Source: Takakia lepidozioides
Taxonomy: Eukaryota > Streptophyta > Takakiopsida > Takakiales > Takakiaceae
DNA length: 64,000 nt
Reading direction: 5' to 3'
Assembly: GCA_030704615.1 (NCBI GenBank)
Contig: CM060733.1
Location: 57,784,001-57,848,000, forward strand
Of this stretch, positions 46,601-57,748 are shown piece after piece (position 1 is the stretch's first letter; every line of letters begins with the position of its first letter). The notes under the pieces were generated by a model. The model was not told the origin of the DNA and did no database searches. It was given only the letters and a program-made list of their open reading frames with translations. The position numbers and the translations under genes were made by a program.

Positions 46601-49600
46601 CTTTCCAAAAGATTAGAGCAAGCTATGACGTGAGTCCCATGACGTGTGAGTCCCATGAGTCCCTTAGGGGCTCTGCTTTACACTTGCTCTGTCCCTACCT
46701 TTTTGACAAAAAACTGAGTACCTTTAGATTGTACTCATAAGACGTTGTTTGCCGTAGCCTTGTGGCCATTGACCCCGCGCCCAGTTTGAGCGGGAACAAA
46801 AGGGACAGAACCTACCTCTGTCAGGGGCTGACGTTGGTAGTAAGACTTACCTCCATATATAGAATTAATCCGGGTTTTCCAGATATCCTCTAGAAATCCC
46901 TTCACACAAGCATCAATCTGCTGTGTGTGATTTGCCCAAAAACTAGGCCTCAGGAGGGCCTGGGCTTTTGGCTCAGCCTCGAGACTTTCAAAGTTGGTAA
47001 ACAGGGGTACAGGCACAATTCCCTTGATAGAGTTGAAGAGAGCGTCTCTTTGGTGAGAGAACCCCGGACAGTGTATCAGAAAATGAATACTGTCTTCAGA
47101 TTGCCCACACAACGGGCAATTGCACTCTCCCTTTCCTCTCTGCTTCTGTTTGCTGTTCAAAGGTAGGCTTCCTGCCCTGAGTTTAAATTTCAGTCTAGTG
47201 CCGAGAGTGGGTAGACCCTTGAGGTCATCCAAGATGTCCTCCCCCATGTCACAGACTGGAAACAAGTTCAGGGAAGTTTTCTGCCTAACTTCATTTTCAT
47301 CAGACAATCTCATGGCAACAGACATGGCTGAGGACACTACAGCCTCTAAGTCAGATTTATCCAGCAGGGTCAAGACTTACGGATCCAGGTCCAGGTCCTT
47401 GAGGACCTTTAGAGTCAGACTGAGTGAGCCCCCTAACAATCCATCACAAGACACCCTGTACCCCTGCCACCAAATTGAAGATATGAAACGTTTGAGCACA
47501 AAACTTACAGGAAGACCAACTCTCATGAGTGCTGAAGCAGCTTGCATAGAGGCCCGTTTGACAATGGCTGAAGTCTCTGCCTTATGCTTGTCTCCCCACA
47601 AGCGGGGCTTAGAAGCCAGCATCGCACAGTAGTCCCCTACGTCAGGATTTAAGCAAACAAAGCCACTGCTTTCCCTGGATAGAACTGAAACTGTTTTCCC
47701 CAGCTGTGATACACCAGTGGGCCCAGCTAGTACTGTCGGCTGGGGCCCTGACATCAATTCTTGCATGGTCTCAATACCCCCACCCAGCAGCCACTGCACA
47801 CAAATCATGGGCTGGACTTTAATCCCAGCTATGAAAGCACTCAACAACTTTCCAAAATACAACCATGAGCTCGCTACAAGAGTACTTGTTGATAGAAGTA
47901 AAAATTCAAGCACATACATCTGCTGCAGGTTTTGTTGTCTTCAGATTCTGGGAGTGACTAATCGTCATCAGACCACCCCAATCACAACCGGGCCAATATT
48001 GCATCAGTCACTTAGCTTTTGACAACCTCTTAGATGAAATCCATTAGAAATTACACTGACTGTATACCTGAAGGAGACTGGTGAGCCAAGAGTCACCTGC
48101 CTCCCGTGCAGCAGGGAGCACATGTTTGGTGATGAGGTTCCTTCCGATTGGACCATTAGAGCCCTCAATGAGGCGGCAAAGCACAAGCCCAAGTTGTGGG
48201 TCACCAAGATTTTTGGCACAGACTGAAACTGCTGAATCAACTTCCCCTCCTAAAATGAAGAAAGCTGCTGCCAATTCGTGGCGATGCTTCCCCATTAGAA
48301 CATATGCATTCTTCAGCGCAGCTGCTTGATGCCTCTCCTCCTATCCACATGTAACCCATCACAAACTCAGAAGCATATTGATACAGACTACTACCTTCAT
48401 TTCCAAACGAACACCAATTTCTTCAGCATTTACAAGAGGAGGCTTGATCTTTATCCCAGAGGAAAGGCTGCTAGGATAGGAGCAGGTGTCTTTCACCCTC
48501 AGACATATGCCAGAGTAATGGATCTGAACTTGACAATGACATGGACCTTAGAAAACAAGCGCAACTTGTTGTTTGCTAGAAAACAACCACTTGTGAACCA
48601 AGGGCATTGCTGTCAGACTTGCCATCAAAGTCTCAATCCAGTAGCACAGAAGATAGGAGATACCCCACCCGAAAATCCCGAGCTAGGAAGTCAACGAGGG
48701 GCTTGTCACGTTCGTCTTTGCTGAGTTTAAGAAGACCCGCCAATACAGTCCGCCGTTCTAGTGCGACGTATAGCAATGCACTCTCCTTGGCGTCCTTGTT
48801 CACCATGTACTGTGTCCGTGCAACTTTCTCTATCTGCATGCCAAAATGACCAACTGTTCAAGATCCTTCAACAAACACATTTCTTCCAGCCAGGTTTAAG
48901 ATACAAGATTAGGTGAAATCAACGATATTGGCATTAAGGAAAACATTATTTGAGATGACTGGCAGCTTACAAAGTCCTGCATCAAACAATGTGATCACCC
49001 CTATAGGACCAGGTCTGTCTCATTATTTGCTTTACCATTTATTAAAAATTTCAGTTCACTCCATTTGCAGTTATCTCCTGAATTGCTCACCAATTGTCTC
49101 AAGGCACATTCTGCACTGAAGGTCAGCACAGAAGTATTTCTACCATTCCAACTGGCACGCAAAATGGTAGGCAAATTTGTCTCTCGTTTCCAAATGCATC
49201 AGGCAAGTATGTATCTGGTGCCTTGATTTCCTACCAGCTATGGATACCAGTATTAACTTTCATACAAGTAAACCAGAGCACAGAAGCAGAGTCAGGGCTC
49301 CACTTTCCGCCCATATCTGTGTCTTTGTCCTTCAATCACACTAGTATCAAACAAATCTGATGAATTCTGGCCATGAGAGACTTCACCATATTCTAAGCAG
49401 CCGAAGCCTGGCTGTGCAGACCATATGTTGGTGCAGTTCTGGGTACAGCACGGAAAGCCTATCCTAATATACCATTCAGAACCCACACTCCTATATGGAG
49501 TAGCAGCAATATTTACACCAAAACAGATAAAGGGCTATCTTACTCTTCTCCGAAGCACAGTAGCATCAGTAAGCCAAAAGCCTACACCCAATGTCCTAAG

Positions 49601-52600
49601 TGCTGCCCAGGTTGACTGCTCCGTTGCACAAACATCCAACAGGGTCTCTTTTGCATCTGACTGCAGTGCCCATGCCATCCACTTTGATTCCATTACAACC
49701 TTTCCCACCGCACCGACTCTTTCCCCTGTCCGAGAGGCACTTAGACAAGCATAACGATATGCTAGCCAAAACCTTCAAGCACGCCAACCCACAAACATCT
49801 TGAGCCATGTACAGAAGACAAACATTAAGCAAGATTGAAGGTGTAAGTTCATGCCTCAGAGTGGTGTGACCTGCAGCTAAATGCCAACATCACGGGAAGC
49901 TCAAGAGCTTATTGGACAAGAGGAAGAAAGCAACAGGGGAAAAAGTTGGGAAGGAAGCATCCAGTCATCGACCATAGTTTATGGTAGCTGACAAATCAGT
50001 TACCTCTGGCCAGAGAGGTCCAATCCTGCACACTGAGAGGCCTGATTGATGCCATCCATCTCAGCCAATACATCGACAGCCACAAGGAGCTGCTTCTGTT
50101 GCTCCGTTGAGAGCCCCGGGATGTTCAGGCTGTCCTCTATGACCCGTAATATAGCCTCCACTTCAGGTTTTGAGAGAGCCTCACCACCCCCAGTCTTTAG
50201 GGGTTCTTGGGCCCCTCCTGAATGGGACCTTCCCACTTGCCCAGGTTCACTTGCCTCAGCAGTACTCACGGAGTAGTCATCTAGCCATGCCTGGTTGTTG
50301 AGAAATGAGTATTTGTCACTCAAGTTAGACAAGGGAGGTCTGCTGATTGTGCTGTCCAGTAAATTGAAACTGGCATTGATATTCAAACCCTGGGATGATG
50401 CCTGTTCCGCATGTAAGAGATCAGAAAACCGCATGCATGGAATACTGCGATGGAATGGGAAGAGGTCACTTGATTCACCATCCAACACATTTGCTGATGA
50501 TAACGTAGGGCCCAGATGGTGCACAAGGTGGCGGATGCAGGCCCGCGCTCGTGGCTTGTCCCCTACAAAACCCAATATTCCAAAGATCTTTTACTTGACC
50601 ATCAGACAGAAAAATTCTAAGATGTCTTCCAGCTACACTATCTTTCAAAGGTCCCCCTTCTCAACCTGATAATAAGTTGCAGGTCAAGCCCACCATACAA
50701 CTGGTGTAGTGGGTGGAGGAAGATAGTGGCACTTGAAACATCCCTATTTATTGAATAATTTGCAAATGTGTCTCTGTCAGCAAGAAGTCAGTCAACTATG
50801 TTTGATTCTTTGATTATCTAGATCAATCAGTGCCTCAGCAGTCAAATGCAAGCTGTTGTGTATCCTCCAAAGATTAGTGGGAAGAATTGCTTGCACACAG
50901 TTCAAAATTACTCCACATACCTTTGAACAAACTCCAGAGAACAGCTGTGGGATGGTAGTCTGGAAGGGGACATGCTAGTGCCTCCGCAGCTTCAAGAAGG
51001 GTACAAGATTCCCCCACTCTCAACTCAAGAGCTTTCTCTATAGCATTGGGACTAGGTGCACTGAGTGTAGTGATGCCAACCCCTTGGATGTGAGAGGTAT
51101 AGGACCAAGGGTGAAGAATCCTTGCCGAACTAACTACCTCACTTCCTAAACTTGAAAGTGGCGAAGTTGATTCAGATCTGGTAGGCATTTGTGTTCCAGT
51201 CAAATTTCCTTGTGGAAGCCTCGTCAACATCCATGGACTTAGAGACCAGATATGTCCTCCTGAGGCTACAGTAGGAAAGCCACAAAATCCCCATGACAGG
51301 CTACTGATGCGAAAAGCAGATGAAAATGATGCTAGACACATCCAAGCGCCAGACCCCAATCCTCGCCCATTGCCGCTTGAGCTTACCATACTTTGAGGGG
51401 GTAATCTGCTTTGCAGGTAAATTCTTACTTCTCTGTCAGTTGCAATGCCCAGAAGGTGCAACCCACTGCCTGTATCCAGCCAGCCCAATGCAACAACAGA
51501 ACTGGGCAGAGTAAAGTGACCCCCAAGTTCAAATCCACCATCCTCCACACAGCCCTCAGCTTCCCATATATTCACAATTTGGTTGATTCCCGAAAGAGCC
51601 CCACCCACAGAGGCAATTTTTGCACCGTAGCTACTCAAGGCAACTCTATGTACTGGGCCGACATGAGCCCTCAGAGTCCCCACACATTGCCAAAACAGAG
51701 GGGGTCCCTTCACATCAGAGGGAGCTCCAGGCATAGAAAAGACTCTTTGCATGATCTCCGCATGACGAATTTTCCAAAGCCTGATAGTTCCATCTGCACA
51801 CCCCATTAGGACATCATAGGGTCGGGCTTCTTTCCATGCCTCCACTCCTTGATCGGTCAGACCATTTACCACAACTGGTACAACTGCAATGCTTGTCACG
51901 CGCTCTTGGCTTTCCAACCCAACTAAACAGGTTCTTATGTGAACTGTGTGCCCCCAGTTGGCCAATGGACCTACATACTCAGCAAACCCAAGTATCTTGA
52001 GATCTCTCTGTTCCCCCATCAGCTGTGACCTGGAAGTACTAGCATCCTCTCCAATCTTAGATTCTTCATCCTCAATCTCAATGCAGCTTGAGGGCTGGTT
52101 TGGCTGCATCTCACAGGCTAGATTCAGAACATCAATTTTGCATCCCCTTGGAGAAACTCGCAACTCCACCACCCATGAGACCAATGTTGAACCCCCTTGA
52201 CCGATTCCTAGAACCACAAAACTGCTAATAGAAGTGCCCATGTCAGAAGCACCCAACGACCCCGGGACGGCATAGATGCCTTCCAGACCATGCCCATCAT
52301 CAGACATTGGATAGTGTAGTGAATGCAGGTGGTCAGACAGTATCGAAACGGATTTAGGGGTTTCCTTAGCATCATTCCCCTTTTTGAGAACCAGGAAGCA
52401 ATCAACACGCTGGGGTTGAGCAAGAAGCAAGATGGATCTGCCTCCTGGTAGCGACACAGGGGCCCAAGCAATAAGATTATGAGGCCCAGCCTTGGGGTTT
52501 ATGCAGCCAGTTACACGACCACCCAATTTCCAAACCAAAGATTGAGAACCCACTATCTTGACCTGAGGGCTTGTGCCCGCAAGGAAATGCCACAAAATGA

Positions 52601-55178
52601 CCATCCCGTGACTATCCACAGAGGCAAGAAGCCCAGTTGCACTGCTTGGATGTGTCACTGTTTCAATGATATCCCCACAGTGGCCATCCAAATAAAGCAC
52701 TTCAGAGGAAACACCCCATGTAGTCTTAGTGCCCGTGGGAATTGCCCCAGGGCCTAAATGCACTGTCTCTGATTTGACGCCCCCTCCAGTGCCAATGGCA
52801 GAGACAGGTGGCCACAGCCTTGACCATCGGAAGATGCCACTGGGCAAGGCCTCAAAGAGATCCAAAGATGAAGGAGGTACAGCTAAGGTGCCTTTGGGAC
52901 GCTGAACAACGGCTTTCACCATAAAAGGTCCCCTTGGCTTTTCACTATTTGCTTGTGCAGAGGGTAGAGATGGGTGAGGCAGCAGGTCTGCCCCTTGCTG
53001 CCATAGCATGACCCGAGGGCACCGAGGGGGGGAAATATCATCCAAACAGTGAAGGGACCACAATGAGACTGCCCCCTGGGGCCCTACACCAACTAACCAT
53101 TCACAGGTTGCCACTTTTACTTTTTCATCGCCTGAGCTGTCTTTCCTCGCTTCATTACCATAGACACCCAGATCTCCACCACCAGCACTAGTCTCTGCTG
53201 TCCAAGTTACAAACACATCCCTCCCTAGTACCCCACTCAAACAACTGTTGACTTCAATTACAGCACTGACATAAAATGCTGGTTTGATTCGCCACTCTGC
53301 CCCTTCCCTACCTACGACATTCAGGCTTTCGACTGACATAGGTCTCCCGAACCCTGAAGTATTCTGATTAGACTGGCCCGAATGTGAAAGCCTGGTGCTG
53401 TCAATCTCAAGCCAGAGTCGCACTACTCCATCTTTGCACGAAGTAAGGAGCACAGGCCGGAACACCTGCGGTTCTTCCTTTGATATCTTGGAGGGTCGCC
53501 ACTGCACCATACATACCTGGTCGGGATGGGCCAGCTCAATCTCTTGGACATCATATCCCTCCTCCCACCACCAAATTGTTGCTTTGCATTTCGCCGCCTC
53601 CAATTTTTTGCCAACCCTTGCTTGTTTCAAGTTCTCCTTTCTCACTCCCTCCCAAAAACTATCCCCCATAAAGTCCAATTCTTGGTCTGCTGTCGCACCT
53701 AAGCCATTCGAAGAAAATGATGCCGCCGCAAGCGCCTGTGGGAGTGTGCTTTGAGCCTCCCACAACCGATGCCAGCCCTCTGTGCCCCTTGCCCACATGA
53801 CAACACGAGAGCCCCCAGACAGCAATCCGTCTCCCAAGTCGCTCCATGCAAAAGTCAGGACTTCAAATGTGTGCTCCAGGACCTGCTTCTTCTCCCATGC
53901 CAAAGGAATCTCTGCAGTGGTCATGAGAAAGGATAAAATTTGTAAATCCATGTATGTAGACATGACACAGGGGGAGAAAATACGGAAAGTGTTGCCAACA
54001 GCCCCTTCATAGATTTTCAGCTTCATCTAGGAAGCCAGAATATTTCCTGCAAGACCGGAGTAAGTTGATGCTTGTTCTCGTGATAAGAAGGCTCTAAGCT
54101 AAGCCCTATAATGGGTGCCATCAATCTCACTGATGTAAGCCTACCAGGTGCCCTGTCAGCAGGGGCAGTTTGTCATCGGAACAAGCAGCAGTTCCCCATG
54201 CTTGACCTAAACGGCAGGCAAGGCTAACAGGCATTCACCTTTTTGCCTTGATTGTCCCACCATTGACTGGTGTTTGAGTGTCCCAAGGGCTCAATCCAAA
54301 CTCACATGCGAGATATTTCACAGTTGATTGGCAGGAGGCAATACCACATGACGAATACCAGCATCTGGAATTTTGATGACTACCTCTTGAAGAATGCCCA
54401 AGCCACATAGGAGCATAAATTTGGATAGAGCTGCCAGAGGCAGCAGCCAACTGTCCTGCTGCTGTGCCTGTTGGCGCCCATCCCACACCAGTCACCAACT
54501 CTCTCTTCTCATCGTGCCCCCCCTCTCTAGCAGCCGCGCCTGTCTCGAGCACCTGGAAGCAATATATGACCATAGCATAATACTAAGGTAAACCCCCCAA
54601 TTCGTATTGCCCACTGCGGCAATCAACCTAAAGACTATCACTTCCAATCTATGGCCTACTCAAGACCTAACAAGTGCACGACTTCACAGGTTTCAGGGGG
54701 TTATACCACTGAGCATCAAATTCCGACTTAGTTGAAAACCAAGGAAGGGACTTAGAGCATGCAATTACACAAAGCCAGTTGAAAAAATGCTTGAACGCCA
54801 GCTGACCAGCTATCCATACCAGGATGGTGATTCACAATTCATATTGCAGTTCTGTGCCTCAAGTAAGCCCGTGCTGTATTTTGATAAGAGCGAAATAATG
54901 AACAACACATTGGGAATTCCAAACCTTCTCCTAGACTTATGGATGCTGATCTGTCGAGGCTATGTTACCTGGTGAAAGAAGCGGCCTGAGGCAGCTTCCC
55001 CTTGACTAGAGGGCGAAGGGGCAGTGACGATAACAACTGCGCTGCAAGCGCCATAGGCCATCCAGCTGAATCCAGCAAACCTGGGCAGCCAATCAGCAGC
55101 TCGCGGGCCCCCATTCGGTGCTGGCGGAACATCCTGCTGGATTGACATGTGGTAGAGGGGTCCCTGTTGTGGATCCAT
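37643..55178 (-). CDS. RAV1/DMXL (rabconnectin-3 alpha-like) WD40 protein
   Basis: Scaffold of the RAVE-type complex that promotes V-ATPase assembly on endomembranes. Seventeen exons join in frame to 2861 aa: 54969-55178, 54384-54552, 50921-53911, 50004-50562, 49544-49772, 48669-48833, 48068-48340, 47509-47793, 45447-45920, 43176-44975, 42786-42842, 41900-42331, 41292-41515, 40956-41089, 40461-40751, 39121-39299 and 37643-37756. The N terminus ADWLPRFAGFSWMAYGACS and N-terminal WD repeats (GVVRLW, DGTIRLWK) match the family. The Rav1-C region (about 1310-1630) has WMAWALQSDAKETLLDVC, LKLSKDERDKPLVDFLA and CAKNLGDPQLGLVLCRLIEG. C-terminal WD40s include NNTHVYLWQ, ALDGTVCTWQLEVGG, VTGGKDGDI and GSKDGDVKLWD. 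The start is ATG 55178. The last intron appears to use a GC donor. Introns hold LINE fragments. Identity is firm; small exon edges are less so. Confidence 0.93.
37880..38335 (-). mobile_element. LINE family A fragment in last RAV1 intron
   Basis: Decayed copy sharing TAGTAAGACTTACCT, CACACAAGCATCAATCTACT and the GGTAGACTCCCGGCCCTGAG block with the copy at 46731. Same orientation as the host gene. It lies inside the 1.36-kb last intron. Confidence 0.7.
39335..39430 (-). mobile_element. LINE family B 3' tail in RAV1 intron
   Basis: Only the 3' end is present: GATGAAATGGTACTTTATAC then GAGCTCAAAGAGCTTTAGGA, read inverted relative to family B sense. It is followed by a GGCCACAAACAGCCCAACAA block also seen beside other copies. 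A 5'-truncated copy of about 100 bp. Confidence 0.65.
39600..40164 (-). mobile_element. LINE family B fragment in RAV1 intron 15
   Basis: Longest family B copy in the window. A 146-codon open frame reads ELHVQRTWKLPNL, RPNYLSASLSSSL, FRVGSHNLRIETGRW, then a CCHC-type knuckle CPAC ... ETEEHFFFYCPLYYEI, and ends near HYEDQKCLAAYLHEA. Downstream come CATAAGCTCTATGAGC and a GAAAT-repeat tail (ATTTC in element sense). The intact frame suggests a fairly recent insertion. Same orientation as the host gene. Confidence 0.78.
46731..47386 (-). mobile_element. LINE family A 3' fragment in RAV1 intron 8, long open frame
   Basis: A 212-codon open frame encodes the C-terminal end of a LINE ORF2: FKLRAGSLPLNSKQKQRGKG, the knuckle CNCPLCGQSEDSIHFLIHC, then a region ending [20 protein letters not shown] at the family 3' end. 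It lies in the intron between exons 47509-47793 and 45447-45920, same orientation as the gene. It is the reference copy for family A in this window. The open frame implies a young copy. Confidence 0.8.
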
Positions 55179-57748
55179 GGTCCCCACGTTGGTGGAGCAG
55201 GATTGGCCTCTACCGTAGCAACAACATGACTGCTGCAGGCATTGCTGGGAAACATGTAAACCTCACCTCTGATCCTCGTTTTCAAATGTATACGTCAATT
55301 GAACGAAATTCTCATTCCTCCCAAGCTTGATAGATCCGTGCAGGGTTGCTGATCAAATTGTTTTCCTTATTAAACTCCTCTTGACATTCGTTGAATTGTC
55401 TACTCTATAATGTGCGCACATCGAAGCGGAAGGGATCGAGTGGCCAGACACAGCAAAACCAGGTGAAACCGTTATCTCCAAGTGGCGCACAGAGAGATCG
55501 CAGTGCAAAGACGTCAAACAAGCCTATATCATCGATACCCTTCATGCGCCACTCCCCCTCCCAATCCACCCACTTGATCAGCTTCTTCCAAGCATGGAAA
55601 TCCCACGGATGACGCAGAAATAGCTGGCAATCTAGGTCAAGGATGTCGGCGTGACAGGAACTCGATTATCTGTGCAGATCTGTGCAGAGAATCGGTTATA
55701 TTTCTAAGAGTCGCAAGCTTTAGAGAATAATGCCTCCAGAAGAAAAGAAGTTGAGTTCAGACTCTACCAGATTTGAAAGGAGATCGCCAAATGCTGAGAT
55801 CCTCAATAATTCGGTTGAATCTGTGAGCCAGAGCACCAAGAGATGGAATGTGGAAGGGTGATCTCTTCAAGGGAACAACTGCCCTGCCTGGCACTGCTGA
55901 GAAGACCAACAACCTAGCGCCCTCATCCATTACAAAGCACAGGCCAATTTCAAAAAAATAGCCGTCATGTGTGATGTGGCAAGATGCATGACGTGGCTTT
56001 TAGCAGCCTTCAAATCCTCCTCTGAAAAGTGCCAACACTTTTTTGTAGTACTTGGAAGTTGGATTATATGAGGACCCTCTTCATCATCACTTTCCCCTCT
56101 TCATTCTCAGTCTCCCAAAGTCTATTGATGTGAACCATGTGACTCAAATGACCTGTTGTTGCGAGTAGCTGAAGTTCGTCTGAAGGATTTATGTTTGACT
56201 CAGAGAGGGAGTCAGTTGGCCCACTCTGTGTTCCTGTTGAGTGCCCTTGTGTAAGTTGGCTTGACTAGGATTTAGTATTGATACTCGTTGCAATTTTTTC
56301 AACCATTCTTCGACTGGTATCAATCCTTGTTGACGGGAAGTAGGGAAGAGTGTTAATATGGTCTCAAGGGGACAAGTCTCAGGTCCTTGGGGTGTATTGT
56401 TCATGCATGGAAAATTTTCAGCCCACAAATTGGGCCGTGAGAGCAAATTTGCATGCAACATTGATTTGCAATAAAGTATGATATGCAGTTTGCAGTCAGT
56501 GGCAATGAGATCATTTTTCATGTGCAGTTCTGCTGTTCATGTATAATACACTCATCAAGTGTTTTTTTAAGTCAATTGAAGGCTTGTTTGATACCAGATC
56601 CCAGTATGTATACCAGCTGGTATTACTTGGACACATTTCTATTGATACCATTGCTTAGGTTAAAAATTTCTCAATACCCTTACCAGACTGGTATCTAACT
56701 TGATAAATATCCCTGGTACCAATGTTCCCCTGGTATGTCATTTTCAGAGCCACCCATATACCAGGACCAGCTTGGTATCCCAAAATGTTGATACCAGACC
56801 AACACTGGTCTTGACCAACAACTAACTATCATGCGATAAAGAATCAACATCAGTAGACCATCCCACTTGAACCAATGAACAAACTCAAAATCTCCTTATG
56901 TGGCTGCTTCCAGCAATATGAACAACTCGCAGGAGTTTTTTTTCTGGTGCTTCAAAGACAACTTCAACAATCTTGCCTTGATCAATTCAACCTCCACTGT
57001 CTCAGTCATGCTTGGTTTGCTCATGTCCCCACACCTATTCCATCTGCTCGAATCTGTTCACCATCCTTTCCATCTTCACCTTCAGTTTAAATACAGGCTG
57101 ACAGAGTTTTGGATGTGTCGTCCAGGTGATATCATTCTGTGTTTTTGTGGGCCAAAGTACCTCTTGTTCCAGACGTTTTATCTTATATCGCAGTTGAATG
57201 GCTGCATGAATGCCTTTGATAGATTTATTTCTAGAATCCTAATCCTTAGATTACTAAAGATGATACTAGAGAAGATAGAACAGAATTTGCTATGAGTCAT
57301 GAAGCCCGTATGAACAATTTTCTATGACACAAATTAAAGCCTTGAAGGCAAGTGGACAACCGACAGATTATGGGAAGTGCGAGAAACAATTCAGGATGTA
57401 CTCGTGGAGAACGCAAGTCTTTCTAACCCATTTATCGTGCCCAAGGAGGGCCTGTGGGACCCAGAAACAATAGAACTACAAAATGGAGTGCCTCGGTGCA
57501 AGTATGCTGCTACAAGCACTTTGGGTCTACAGCTGAAGGTCTCTGTCCAGGACGAGCCAGCTGCAAAGAGAGCTCTATCCAGGAAATGACATTCTCTCTC
57601 CATCTGGGGTGTTTACTTACTGGACAAATCCCAGCATGGCAAATGGCACCACCTAAACTACTTGATAAATTGTGTGTGAAAAGGATATTTTCATCACGCT
57701 CCGAAATTTTTTGGTGACACCAGATTTCTGCCTCTGCATGCTTGTGAC
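55179..57748. other. Intergenic region between RAV1 and the PP2C-kinase gene
   Basis: About 2.6 kb holding the RAV1 promoter and 5' UTR at the left and the kinase 3' UTR at the right. No credible gene. A cluster of TACCAG/CTGGTA motifs lies at 56585-56815. Confidence 0.5.
56585..56815. repeat. Cluster of CTGGTAT / ATACCAG motifs
   Basis: About eight occurrences of GATACCAG, CTGGTATC or close variants in both orientations within 230 bp, for example ATACCAGCTGGTAT, a perfect 14-bp palindrome. Similar motifs occur near 26217-26305. It may be a decayed foldback element. Confidence 0.5.

Noticed and set aside
54965..55285. 106-codon minus-strand ORF overlapping the RAV1 start
   Set aside because: The overlapping frame from ATG 55178 carries the family N-terminal motif; this one is an alternative frame with no homology.
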